NCBI GenBank assembly: GCA_020744225.1
Contig: JAGMWG010000023.1
Coordinates: forward strand, 124,001-188,000
DNA: 64,000 bases
DNA from: Paraphoma chrysanthemicola
Lineage: Eukaryota > Ascomycota > Dothideomycetes > Pleosporales > Phaeosphaeriaceae
Direction: 5' to 3'
In this document: in pieces, positions 23,634-35,100 of the stretch
How positions within the stretch are numbered: the first letter of the stretch is position 1
Layout: the number at the start of each line of letters is the position of its first letter
The notes under the pieces: generated by a model
Database searches by the model: none
Told to the model about the DNA's origin: nothing
The model's input: only the letters and a program-made list of their open reading frames with translations
Translations under genes and position numbers: made by a program

Positions 23634-24525
23634 TCAATACATCAGCCATCCCCACTTTACCTCCCACTCCTTCTCCATCTTCCACGCCCTCGGATCCCAG
23701 GCCGCATCCGTCCCATCTCGCCTTTCCCCCGTCTCGATCCGCCAACTCGGCATCGTGAACAAATCCCTGACCAATTCCTCCTCATCAATTGCGCCAATAA
23801 GCCTGATCAGCGTGTCCCGCATGCGCGGAAACGGCAGCCGATCGAACCACCGTGGATGCACGACCTGCAGCTGCAGCTCTGTGGGGTGCAATGAGGGCGG
23901 ATGATTCGGTGATGGGTGTGGTGAGCGCGAAGAAATGCACACGGCGCAGGTGAGACCGAGGATCGAGCCGTTGAGGTACAATGCGGAGAATACCGAGAGA
24001 GGTGGCGCGGGCTGTGAGATGGGGGAGCGGAGGAGAGGAGAGAGGTAGGATGCATTCGATGGGGAGAGTGTGGCAAGAGTCTTTAGGGAACGGTCGACGG
24101 ATAGAGGGTCGTTGGTATTGCTAAATTGGGATAGGGTCGGATCGAGTGAGTCGATAGTGTCGACCGGGTTGGTCAGATTGTAGTGGTCCAACGTCAGTGA
24201 GGATAGCATATCATCGTCAATGGCTGAGATGATGGAAGGGTGCTTTTCTGATGAGTGAGGTCCCTCGTCCCGTGACGGGCCACAGGTACAATGGTCTGAT
24301 GAGTGCAGATGTGTTCCGGACGCATGATCAGATTTGTCCGTCAAGCGGAATTTTGCTTCACGCAGTCGTTGGCCTGAATATGTTAGCTTTTGCTTAGATG
24401 GAAATGCCTTGCTATGAAATCTCACGTCTCGCCCTTTGTGCCAACCGATCTTGAATCTGCTTCCGCTTCTTTGCATCCGTGACATGTTGCCAATCATCAT
24501 CTTTGGGATCTGTTCTGCGTACCAT
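23634..24525 (-). CDS. bZIP-type transcription factor with DUF3425 domain
   Basis: A putative nuclear regulator of 279 residues. Exon 1 is 24525-24426, exon 2 is 24373-23634, with a 52-nt intron. Exon 1 gives MVRRTDPKDDDWQHVTDAKK, and splicing rebuilds the basic region KRKQIQDRLAQRARRQRLRE. No heptad leucine zipper follows, as is usual in this group. The C-terminal DUF3425 signature is clear: HPRWFDRLPFPRMRDTLIRL, then EEELVRDLFTMPSW, and the ending DPRAWKMEKEWEVKWGWL. Many such genes lie in or near fungal metabolite clusters, but targets are not known here. A 5' UTR intron is possible upstream (GTAAGC near 24632 to TCAG near 24546), since KRPE codons precede the ATG in frame. Confidence 0.88.
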
Positions 24526-25192
24526 TTCGGGCCTTTTCTGACTTCAGCTAGTTTCCCACAAGCAAAGACGAGCGACAGTGTTATGTCAGAAATTCATTTT
24601 GGAGTCGGTGAAGGGTGTTGTTGTTGCTTACAAATGCGCGTAAGCTGTGGCTCGATTGAGGTGGGTGGCCTTTGTAGGCAAGGATGCACTAGTCCTACTA
24701 CTGAGCATGATGCGAGTCGCCCACCTTATTCTCGAAAAGATTCGTCCGAATGCGGGAGAGGCCTGAGTTGAGACATTTCGCATTGTATTTGGAGTTTGTG
24801 GGCATGGCTGCGTTGTGTACGGAGTGCAGCGACGTCTGACCGCGGAGAGGTGTGTAGGGAAAGGAACGCGACGCGACAAATCCTCCACAACCAAAAGTCG
24901 ATATTATTGTCCTTACCATACATACAAATTTCACTGCATCGCTATCAAAAAATGTGAAAAATGCACGATTGCACCAAAGCTGCGCAGTTCTGTCTCAAGG
25001 GCAAGTCGTCAGCAGCGACCGCTCGAAACTCTGTTCCCGTCAGCCTCGGCAGAATCCTTCGCTCATTCTACCTCAACGTAACGACCTCAAACTAGAAGCA
25101 TCAGGGTCGGTCCTTTTCATGCTAGATTTTCATCGCCTTGAAAAGCAGCCTCACGAAGTAATCGAGCTGTCTCAGTATTAATTTGGCACTAC
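24526..25192. other. Intergenic, bZIP promoter and GNAT 3' end
   Basis: 667 bp. It carries the bZIP gene promoter and possible 5' UTR intron. Small open stretches on both strands have no domain. Confidence 0.5.
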
Positions 25193-25934
25193 TCATCTTG
25201 TGAACAGAGCGATGCCACCACCTTTTCCCTGTGTACCTCCAACTTGAACGCCCAAGCCAGCCTTGCCATAGAAGCCTCGGTTCTTTTCTCCGCACAAAAC
25301 ACTAGCAACAACGTTATCTCCTTCCTTCTTCGCTTCTTGTACACCCCACTCAGCTAGTAGCCGTCCAACACCTTTCCCTTGGTAGTCCGGATGCACGCCG
25401 CATACATGTAGATCCCAGCACTCGGTGCGTTCCCCAGTCCAGTACTTCTCAGACTTCGCGACAGCAGTGTCGAGGAAAGCTGAACGAGACGGATCGGCAG
25501 CGCGGTTAGGGAAGATGGTGAGTGATAGCGAATGGTATGTTTTCAGGGCTGGAGAAATCAAGTTGCCTGCGAGAGGCGAAGTGTGAGTCTGATGAACGAG
25601 TGTGCCACTACTTTGAGCACTATAGAATCAACTCACGTGGGTCCGCTCTCCACAGCTCCCGAGTCTCCCCGCCTTTCCCGAGTCTCCTCCAATCTGCCGC
25701 GCCAACAACTTTCCCTCCATCGGTAATGACCATGAATTGATGTCTCCAGTCCCAGAACCTCTCTCGGATGCCACGTAGCAAGAACCAGTATACATCGTCC
25801 GGATGCTCGTTGCGATGCGGGTGCATGATCTCGCCAATGATCTCATCGTCAAAAAATGCCGCCGCCCATACTGCAGCTATCGATGAAAGATCCGTCAATC
25901 GCGCGGGTCGAAGCTGGAATGCCAATGTCGCCAT
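25193..25934 (-). CDS. GNAT-family N-acetyltransferase
   Basis: An acetyl-CoA dependent acetyltransferase, 223 residues. Exon 1 is 25934-25637, exon 2 is 25566-25193, with a 70-nt phase-1 intron. It begins ATLAFQLRPARLTDLSSIA, the usual GNAT start. The acetyl-CoA pyrophosphate loop Q/R-x-x-G-x-G/A is seen as QGKGVG at 162-167, right after the beta4 strand CWDLHVCGVHPDY. The following helix is GRLLAEWGVQEAKKEG. No signal peptide or membrane helix. ATG 25934 is the first in-frame ATG. Fungal relatives acetylate small amines or remain unassigned, so no substrate is given. Confidence 0.88.
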
Positions 25935-26403
25935 TTTTCCCTTTCTTTCTGTCAACTGGCCTGTTTCCTAGCGATAGTAAACCGTCAGTAAGATATTCGC
26001 TTTCAAGATCGCGCTTCACAGCAACGTTCCGTGGAGTATGCAAACCGCGAGAATGAACTTGGCACAATATGGCAGGTTACTAAGCGAGCTATCACCCCAA
26101 ATGCATGCGAAACGAAAGTCCTGCATCAGTGCGGCACATATGCACTTTAACGTACAGTGGCCCCACATCCCGTACCGACCCATGCTGCTCTGCCGTGAAC
26201 CCTTCGCTAGCGCTCCCGCAATGGCAATCACCAAGAAGTTGTGCCAAGGCATCACGCCACTGGCGCGCGTTTATGTGCAGTACCTTGATAGTATCGCGGG
26301 TAAGACGACAGTTTTGGGGAGTTGGGTCTACATGGCGAGCTGGGCATCATCCTCGTCGTATAATTTTGAGCTCTTTGGAATTGTGCTAATCTTACCTCGA
26401 CAC
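25935..26403. other. Intergenic, GNAT promoter and rhodopsin-like gene 3' end
   Basis: 469 bp. Only shadow reading frames of the neighbouring genes are seen. Confidence 0.5.
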
Positions 26404-27720
26404 TCAAGTCCGCACAACCGTCCAGGTCGTTTCCTTACGGATAATGAGATCTTGACTTCCGCCACTTGTACTATCAATGCTGCAGCGATCAGAAGCTCCC
26501 CTCGTGGTAGCGTGTCCGTCTGCCTCGAAAATTGGTTCAGTGTAAGGCCTTTTGACTGCCCCTTCTGGTTGATGCGGTTGCTTCGAGTTCATGCTCTTGA
26601 GCTCGTACGTCCCCGTCCCGTAAATTCTACCAGAACCGTAATTCCCGTATGTGCGATGATCTGCCTCACCCCATCGAGCTGAGAGCGATTGTAGAAATGC
26701 CTTCATGTTGGGTATCGTTGCAGTTATGAGGGATACCGTGAGTAACACTTGCTGGTAAATCAGGGTTCTAGCGATGGAAAACGGAGATGGCGAGCCGTTG
26801 GTGTATGATATCCAAGCGTGAAGGTGGAGAACGGATAGGACGATGACGCTGCATATGATGGGAAGATGGTCCGGTTGTGTCCTGTGGAAAGCTTACCAAA
26901 GTCTAAAGCCAAATGCTGCGATGACACGCAGCTTGTTCTCGATGCGCATCTGAAGCTGCCAAACCATATATGGTGGTAGAAACAATAATATAGATTCAGT
27001 TGCGACATCGAGACCGGTAATAATACTCCATCGCGTGATCTGCAGTTGCGCTTCAATGAATAAGCAGTCCATGCTCGAGCTCGAGAACTTACCTGACCAC
27101 TACAGTGATCGACAAAGAAGCCGGAAGATGGACAAGCGACAGCACTGATGAGAATGGAGCCAATGCCACTGGTGAGGATGATACCGAATGCTGAAGTGCA
27201 CAGAAGCTTGAGACTAGCTTGATCGCGGACGAAAATGCGGTGAAGGATAGCCAAGGTGGAGAGTTTGGCCAGGTACAGCGCTGCCAGCAGCAAGAGTCGA
27301 CTCCAGAAGATCAACTTGATGCGGCCAGTCAGTAACGTAAGATTGTCTGAACATTGGGCTTGCATACCGTTCCTGCCACAATTTTATCCTCACCATGCGA
27401 AGTGGCTATACCGAGCTCATGATCTAAGGTCTTATACACGAAAATGAATTGTGCCAACGCAGCAACCTGCTCGTTAGTGACTATTCAGTGTGCGGATACA
27501 GGTCATTTACTGTGCTTGCTGTGATCAGATAGTCGTCCCAGCCAAACACATGTCTCTTGATGTATGCCCTAAGCAGCAATACACCTAGAGTATCTATCAA
27601 GCCCAGGATTGCTGCCACCCATATTGGCGCACTGTGATTCTTGGATGAATAGTGTGCAAACCTGTTACCGACCGACGTGTCCCATGGAAGGTAGCTCGGC
27701 CCAACTGCTGAAGAATCCAT
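26404..27720 (-). CDS. Fungal rhodopsin-like seven-transmembrane protein
   Basis: An integral membrane protein of the fungal rhodopsin-like (Fung_rhodopsin/SAT4) family, 372 residues. Five exons on the - strand: 27720-27511, 27466-27368, 27314-27093, 27039-26897 and 26848-26404. Introns are 44, 53, 53, 53 and 48 nt minus the phase shifts; two carry CTAAC or CTGAC branch sites. Helix 1 is IWVAAILGLIDTLGVLLL, followed by the family hallmark FGWDDYLITAS. Other hallmarks are YLAKLSTLAILHRIF and the RW...GLDVATESILLFLP segment. The cytosolic tail after about residue 270 is Ser/Thr/Gly rich. The family includes Pth11-related proteins and many unassigned ones; no ligand can be named. It lacks the retinal-binding Lys context of microbial opsins. 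Confidence 0.88.
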
Positions 27721-29425
27721 TAATTGTACTGCGGTTTCCGCACTGAAAGTACACGGCAGTTCGTGAGCTCGCCCACATTATTATAGTTTATTTCTTTGCC
27801 GAGAAGAACTTTTGAAACCGTCGTACCACCGGCAGGATTATTTTGAACGGCCCGAGTCCGAGCCGTGTCGTTTCGCGGCTGATACAGATTGAAATGTTGG
27901 AATTGCGCCGCAAAGTTTCGGTAGATGCAACTTATGATTGTGCTGGTATAGCATCTCATTGGAGGAGATGGAGTATTGGCGGCCGTGTCGTAGGCACAAT
28001 GCCATCTCATGCTTATACGAAGATCCTTTCGCCTTTGATAGCACATTGATGTTGTGAGTTTTTTCTTCTACCCCCACGTCATAACATGGTGGTACCGAGC
28101 TCATGCAGAGCAGAATATGAAACCATAACAATCAGTCCCGGCTTTTGGCGGTTGCTTCAGCTGGTCGCTGAGCAAGCACAATCTTCCAGAACAGGGTTCG
28201 ATGCGGTTGAACCAGCAGACGGGCTCCCCGGACCCTGAATCATGAGCTTTGCTCGTGTATACGTTTACGCCGATGTACCTTGTCCATGCACCGCTACCGG
28301 ACAGTGCGCCTGTCGAAACTTCAAGCCGTAATGGCTGAATGTATTTGGTGAGCCGTATGACTCAAGACCGATGTTATAGTAGTTGGAAGTCCATCATGGT
28401 CGATGCTCTGGAAGCAGTCCAGAGCTACTCTGGCCGACTGCTGGCAAGCCAGCGTGCCAATGAATTTTGCAACAACGCCATACCATGCCCATCTGCTTGA
28501 GATAATCGTTCATACAAGATGCGCGTCTTTCGCTGTGTTTCTGCTGCTTTCTGGCGGGTAGCAGTGACAGTTATTGGCTCGCCCTCCTGTTCGGGTCGCG
28601 TCGCAAGCGATCTAGGAGTCGTATGCTCGGACAAACCCTATCAATGCAACCGCACGAAGCATTGAGAGTAGAGAGAAGCATATCGCCCAGCATAAGCGTA
28701 CCAATCCTTCGGGGTAAGATCAGGTGCTTCGATTGGATGAGGTCCACTTTGCTGACATTTCCAGGCTTGTTGTGCCACACGGGTGCGTCCGTCTCTTCTT
28801 TGCGCTAGCGACATTCGGCGATTACTGCGGCAATTATGTAGCTTTTATATTAAAGGGATTTCCGCCGGCAGTATGAGCGTGGCTCAATTACCGCCGCACA
28901 GGTGACTGCACTCTGCGAGCTTGTTCGGCATTTTAGATGCTGTTGTGGCGCCACCCGTCTTGGACACGATGGCGCCTCGTGGAGGATGCGCCGAGACACA
29001 AATTGTCCGCGGTGAAAAGTACATGGGTGATCTGAAGACAAAATTCAGCAGTCTATTATGTGTTTGATCGTGCATCTCGACCAAAGCAACTTACCTACGG
29101 GTGATAGTGGCGACAAAAGTCTCGCCATCTGCACATGCGGACAAGGGCGAGTCACTAAAGTAATACATCGCATCCATCCAGGCAGTCCATGCAGTCTCGT
29201 AACCTGCATCGGCAGTGCGAAACGAGCCGCACTGGCAAGGCGGGATGCAGATGAAGGACTGGTTGGGCATGGACAAAAGGCCATTGCTCCGATATGCAGG
29301 GCGTAAAAGTCCGCAATAAATCCAAGAGCATAGCAGCTCCACCACTCTTGTACAAGTTTGCTCCGTTTCTCACCCTTCACCCATCTCGCTTGAATTTGAC
29401 TTGTGATCGTCTTTTTGTCATCACA
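27721..29425. other. Divergent intergenic, 7TM protein and permease
   Basis: 1.7 kb between two start codons facing away from each other, so it holds both promoters. Reading frames here are short and random-looking. I looked for a tRNA around the GGTTCGATGC at 28196 and found no cloverleaf. Confidence 0.5.
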
Positions 29426-31224
29426 ATGGAGGTCAAATCCATCCAGACGCACGTCAACATCGAGCCGCACTACTATGAGGAGGGCGAACAACACGGTTCG
29501 GTCGCTGAGAAAGGCGGGACGAGCGAAGATAGTCGTGACATGCTTCGAATGGGCAAGACACAAGAAACGCGCCGCAACTTCCGTTCCATCACCATTCTCG
29601 GCTTCTGTATGGTCATCCTATCTACCTGGGAAGCTGTACTGGCTACTTCGGTATTCGCGCTCTCGAACGGTGGCACTGCTGGACTTATTTGGGGTTACTT
29701 GATCGTCATGATTGGCTTTGGGTTCGTCGTGGCTTCACTAGCTGAGATGGCGTCAATGTAAGTTAACCATATCTCCAAGGGATCGCAGCTGAGGACATCC
29801 AGGGCACCCACAGCTGGTGGACAGTATCATTGGGTCAGCGAATTCGCGCAGCCAAGCTGTCAGAAGTTCCTCAGCTATATCGTCGGCTGGCTTGGGGTCC
29901 TTGGATGGCAGACTGCCGCCGCGACCGTTTCATACTTGGCTGGTAAACAAATCCAAGGTCTCATCGAGTTGAACAATCCAGACTATACTCTCAAGGCCTG
30001 GCATGGTACTATGCTCATTTGGTTCGTGCTGGCCATCTGTTTGGTCTTCAACACGTTCTTCTCCAGGAAGCTGCCGCTGGTCGAGGGAGTAATAGTCGTC
30101 CTTCACGTTGCTGGTTTCTTCGCCGTCATTATACCTCTTTGGGTCATGAGTGATCGAAACACATCCAACCAAGTGTGTAAGCAGCCATCATGCATGATCC
30201 AGTTGCGAAATGAGAGCTGACCTGTTCGCCAAAATCAAGTCACCCTCTTTGAGGACAATATGATGTGGGGTAATCTACCCTTGGCTATCATCATTGGCCT
30301 TACTGGAGCTTCGAGCACGTTTGTGGGCGTTGAAGCAGGCGCCCATATGGCCGAAGAGGTGCGAAATGCTGCGCACGTCATTCCACGGGCCATGATGTGG
30401 ACGTGGCTGGGCAATGGCCTTCTTGGATGGATAATGGTAAGTGGTGAACGTGCAATTGGATTTGAGGCATACGCTAATTTCGTACTTCCCCATCTAAAGG
30501 CCATTACATTCTGCTATTGCGTCGGGGACACACTGTCTGTTCTCATGACTGATCTCGGCACTCCATTTATCCAGGTCTTCCTCAACACGACGGGCTCGAA
30601 AGGCGGTGCTACCGGTTTGACTGTCCTTATGCTTGTGATCGCGATTTTTGCATGCGTGGCGGTCATGGCGACAAACTCGCGACAACTGTTTGCCTTTGCT
30701 CGCGATGGAGGTGTGCCGTTCTCTAAGGTCTTCAGCACGGTAAGCAAAAGGCCTCCGCTTGACCGGAATTTTCACTTATTGACTCCTGAAAGGTTTCTCC
30801 AACTCTCGAAGTGCCTGTCAATTCGATCTACATGACGTTGCTCTTCGTGGTTCTGCTGTCTTTGATCAACCTCGGCTCAACAGTCGCCTTCATGCAAGTC
30901 ATCTCGCTCGGCGTCGCTGCGATGCTGACCTCCTATCTCATCTCCATCGGATGCGTGACGCTCAAACGCATTCGCGGGGAGCCATTGTTGCCGTCCAAGT
31001 TCAATCTTGGAAGGTTTGGATTAGCGATAAACCTCATTGCTGTGATATTCCTGTCTTTTTGTTGGGTCTTCACCTTCTTCCCAGTCGCGCCAAACCCAGC
31101 CGTCGCGGACATGAACTGGGCCTCGTTGGGTTACGGCGCGGTCATAATCTTCGCGCTGGTCTATTATGTTGTTCGCGCCAGACACGTGTACCGTGGCCCT
31201 GTCGAGTACGTTCGCAAGGTGTAG
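29426..31224 (+). CDS. Amino-acid/GABA-type permease (APC superfamily)
   Basis: A plasma-membrane amino-acid, choline or GABA permease of the APC superfamily, 524 residues, about 12 helices. Exons: 29426-29757, 29803-30176, 30240-30436, 30500-30739 and 30793-31224 (introns 45, 63, 63, 53 nt). The N-terminal cytosolic part is acidic. Helix 1 begins SITILGFCMVILSTWEAVLA. The joined exon 1/2 motif ASMAPTAGGQYHWVSEFA is the classic family sequence. Helix 6 reads GVEAGAHMAEEV, followed by IPRAM. ATG 29426 fits the usual length; an in-frame ATG at 29294 would add 44 unlikely residues. The order matches GABA/choline permeases best, but the substrate is not determined. The next gene on + is unrelated in type. 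Confidence 0.95.
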
Positions 31225-32152
31225 AGATGCATGGATGTCGAATCTGCCGGCAAACCTGTTCGTAAGGAAGTGAGCGATGAAATGGTCTACCTTTCTATGC
31301 AGAAGATGCAAATGTGATCCTATACTAAGACGGGCCAATGCTGCTCGTCGGTCACAAAGAGAGGAACTTGCGCAAAATAGACTGGACCACACTTCGTTCA
31401 CTCCGAACCCGTTCTGGGAGATGTGCAATGTGACCTCATTAGTACTTCGCGTTTGATATGATTGATCATTGCCCTTTGATGCTTGATAAGAAAAGCTGGT
31501 GGTGGTAAGTCGGGAGCCTGAAGCATGTTACGGTCCATGCCTTATCGGAATGCCTTATCGCCCCTAGCCTGCTGTTAGCGACTCTCCGAGGTAACTTGCG
31601 ACGCGACTGAACGCGAATGCGCAATAAACGCCATCACGCTGTATCAGAACGAACAGCGACGCCAGCACCGATATAAAGGCCCAGGGGCGTGGTTATGATT
31701 CGACGACGGATGCGACGAGTGGTGACGCGATCGAGGCAGTCACGCGCTGATAGCGTACCCCGCGAAGCTCGATAGGCGCGGAGCTTACGCGGGGATACGG
31801 ATGAAGGCAACCATGCAACCCTCCTAGAGGGGAGCCGACTGTCTCAGCTATTGTCTACACTCTGATCATCCTTCTACTTGGTATTGGTCTCAAAGTAGTT
31901 CATCCTGTCCGCTGTGTACTTGCTCTGATCATCTCCTAACCTCCACGATCCGCCACTGTCCGCCATTGTTGATGTAGCCTTTGTGACTGATAGGCTATCG
32001 CAAGGGGCCTTCGACGCCTTGAAGCCTCGAGAAGTGTCTCTGTAGGACGAATGCATCGATTAGGGAACACGTCGATTGCTAAAACGATATAGGCTCGGCA
32101 ACCACTCCCTAGATAGCCCCTGTACACTACCGTCTGGCATTCGCATCTCATC
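31225..32152. other. Intergenic with GATA sites and a strong hairpin
   Basis: 928 bp between two + strand genes. It holds GATAAG at 31485, CTTATC at 31541 and 31554 (inside a repeated ATGCCTTATCG), and a hairpin at 31754-31799. The promoter of the 1161-residue protein must lie here. Confidence 0.6.
31754..31799. other. Bulged 17-bp inverted repeat (hairpin)
   Basis: Left arm CGTACCCCGCGAAGCTC (31754-31770), a 10-nt spacer, then right arm GAGCTTACGCGGGGATACG (31781-31799). All 17 left-arm bases pair if two single A bulges (31787, 31795) are allowed. It could be a transcript structure, a protein-binding palindrome or a remnant of a mobile-element end. Confidence 0.85.
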
Positions 32153-35100
32153 ATGGGCTGGTGGCGTCGCGATCCATCCCTCTTAACTCACTCGCCCATT
32201 CATCGCTACGCCCAACGCGTCCTCCGCGACCACGAAGCCGCTCTACGTACACGGTGCTTCTCACGAACACCTCAGAACTTAGCCCAGCATGAGGACGACC
32301 ATGGTAGCAAGCGCCCTTCAAACCTGACGAATCTTGAGTGGATGCAGCTGCAGCACTATGACAGGTGGCGTAAACGCTTGCAGGACGATCCATACAAGAC
32401 CCTGTTCGGTGCCAGCAATGACATGCTGAGTGGCAAGGGGTTGGGAGATTGGGAGTGGGTTCACAAGACATTCCCGAAATGGATGTTGAGAGAGATGGAT
32501 GTGGATGAGACAACTCGGGATCCCAAGAAGGATACTTCGATACCATCCAGGTATCCGAAGAAAGTCGAAGTAGTGGACAACAATGACGGCGCACACAAGG
32601 CTCGCGAGCCACATTTTCCAGAGCCATCATTCAGAACGAGACAATTTGAGCGTGACGGACCATCCGGCATCGTGTCGCCATCCGATCTCAGGAGGCCACA
32701 GGAAGGAGCACATGTGAAAGTTGTGGGGAAAGCTTCGGGTGACTCTGCTACCAATACAAATGCCGCCTCTGCCAAAGCAGCGTCCGACGCGGCAACGATC
32801 TTCGCTCCCCCTCCGCCTACCTTGAATACTACTTTTGAGAAGGATGTTGCAGTTGACGACGCGAGCGGAATAACGACAAGAACAGCCAGGCAGGAGGCTG
32901 AGGCCCGAGAGTCTTCCTTCATTGATGAATTTCTGTCCAATCAAGCCAACAAGCCGATATCCAACAACACGGCTAGCGAGACAGGCAGCGCGTGGAGACA
33001 GACCGCGTTGCAAAGACGTGCGGCTTCTGGTTCGATGACCCGACCGACACCACGTTCATCCCCGCCTGCGGAATCTACAAGTGATGCCTCTTCGTCGACA
33101 ATGCAAAATGATCGACCACCATTCGAAGCTCCAGAAATAGGTCCTCTTCGATCCCTCCGGGCCAAGAGCAAGAATGTGGAGTGGCTTATACAGCAGGAGT
33201 CAAGCTCTGTCTCTGATGCGTCAAAGACACAGAGTGACGCTATTGGCCCCCGAGATCCCTCACAGATCCTCAGTCAACTACCCAAAGACGACATTGACTT
33301 TCTCAGTGCATCTGACATCCGTGCGACCATGGGTGCTAAGCGAAGTAGACTGCCGACTGACAAGCAACGGCAAACCGAACGCGAAAATTTGGAGAAGGCT
33401 TTTGCTACGCAAGACTTACCAGGCATTGATTCGATGGCCGAGACTGGCGTCATTAACAATCAGCTTGTGCGCCGTACCGAACGTAAGATGCGAGAGTCAC
33501 AACTGGACCCTCAAGAGAAGCCATTTGAGCCCACAGAGAGTACCACAAACCAAGCAGCAACATCTGACGGGTCAATGGAGTCCAGCATTGATCGCATGAA
33601 GAGATGGCTTGAGAACAAGGGCGCTATTTTCGCACAACATTTCTGGCAGGATCCCACAGAAGAGGCAGACGTAACGAAAACACGACTATACTTCGACAAA
33701 GCCGCTCACTACTTGAAGAAAGGTCAAGCTGCGACTCGTCAGATTACAGACGACCTCGAGAGAGACATACCAGCCTCCAAGGCTCTACTAAGTCGACTCA
33801 AGAGTGACGAAGAAGCGGTCGATCTAGCCATTCACCGACTGCGACAACGATCATCAAGTGGCGCCGCAGAAGACTTGTCTCCGAGAAAGATACGCAAGAT
33901 ACAATCGCTGAGAGTGAGATTCCAGCAGACGAATGACGAGCTGGAGAAGGCGTATGAGACTCTGCGCGAAATCGCTGCCAAGAATGCTGCCAAGAATGCC
34001 ACAGGCTCTTTCAAGAGACGACTGACTGTTGCTTCGAAAGTGCTGCACAAGAACGCTCAGTTACTGCGTATGCTTATGTGGAGTCTCCAGACGCGTCTCG
34101 AAGATTCAGACATGGATCGGAAGATCCTGCCAAATTACAAGGTGCTGGCAGATAACTTGCTGTCACTCAGAGATACACAGATGACACTCCTGCGACTAGT
34201 AGAAAGAGCTATGCTGGTTTATGGCGTCACACCGCAGTCGGCAGACGGCAACGTCGTCGAAGAGACCAAGTTGTTGCAAAAGGAGTTCGAGAATTGCGAA
34301 GAGCCGTTCGTGCGTGCGCGTTTGGCAGCCGATGCACATCTCATCAACGAGATCAAAGCACACAAGTCGGCGGTGCAGACACGCTCGGACGGTGAACATT
34401 CTCTTACACCAAAGACAAACAAGACCTCGAAACTTGAGGGGCCAAGTCCTTTGGCGAACAGCTTGTTCAGACCATTCGGTCCAGCCATTGACAAGCTGGG
34501 TAGAAAGGAGGCTTCTGAAATCGCTGCTGAGAAGGAATCAGAAGATAGAGAGAGGTTGCTCAGTGATGCAAGACTGGTTGCCGAGATCAGGAACGCATAC
34601 GAGGAGTCATATGGCCCGATTACTGAAAGCCATGTACAATTCGTTGCTGGACCAGGGAAAGGTTCGGAGAATGATGTGCGGATGCAGAAGTCATTCGCTA
34701 TGTTGAAGGAAGACCCGACCAATGTGCCAAATATAGAGCTTACCTCGCCCTCCGACATCGAGCCAATCCCTGTTTCAACGAGTTTTCAGACGCCGTCTGC
34801 AGAGACGGAAAACGCTGACGGGCTTGAGTCTATCGGCAGCGCCAACACAAGCAAGGGTGCTTCAACCACCAGCCCTGACGAAGCAATTTTGGCAGCAAGC
34901 GAAAAAGAGACCGAACAAACAGTACCTTCCCGTGACACACCAGAAAGTTCGAACCGCAGTTTCATTGTCACGTCCACATCAACCAGCGAGGTCGAAGGTC
35001 AGCCTATCGCAGCTTCACAAAACACTGCAGAGAACAGCGTCGCCGAAGCAGACGAAACCGCCCCCACCGCATCGACAGTACACCTCCGCACTCACTACAC

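Noticed and set aside
26038..26682. 214-codon frame on + across the rhodopsin-like gene 3' part
   Set aside because: Lies opposite well-supported exon 5 of the 7TM gene; shadow.
28190..28245. tRNA-like GGTTCGATGC segment
   Set aside because: No acceptor stem or anticodon arm can be formed around it.
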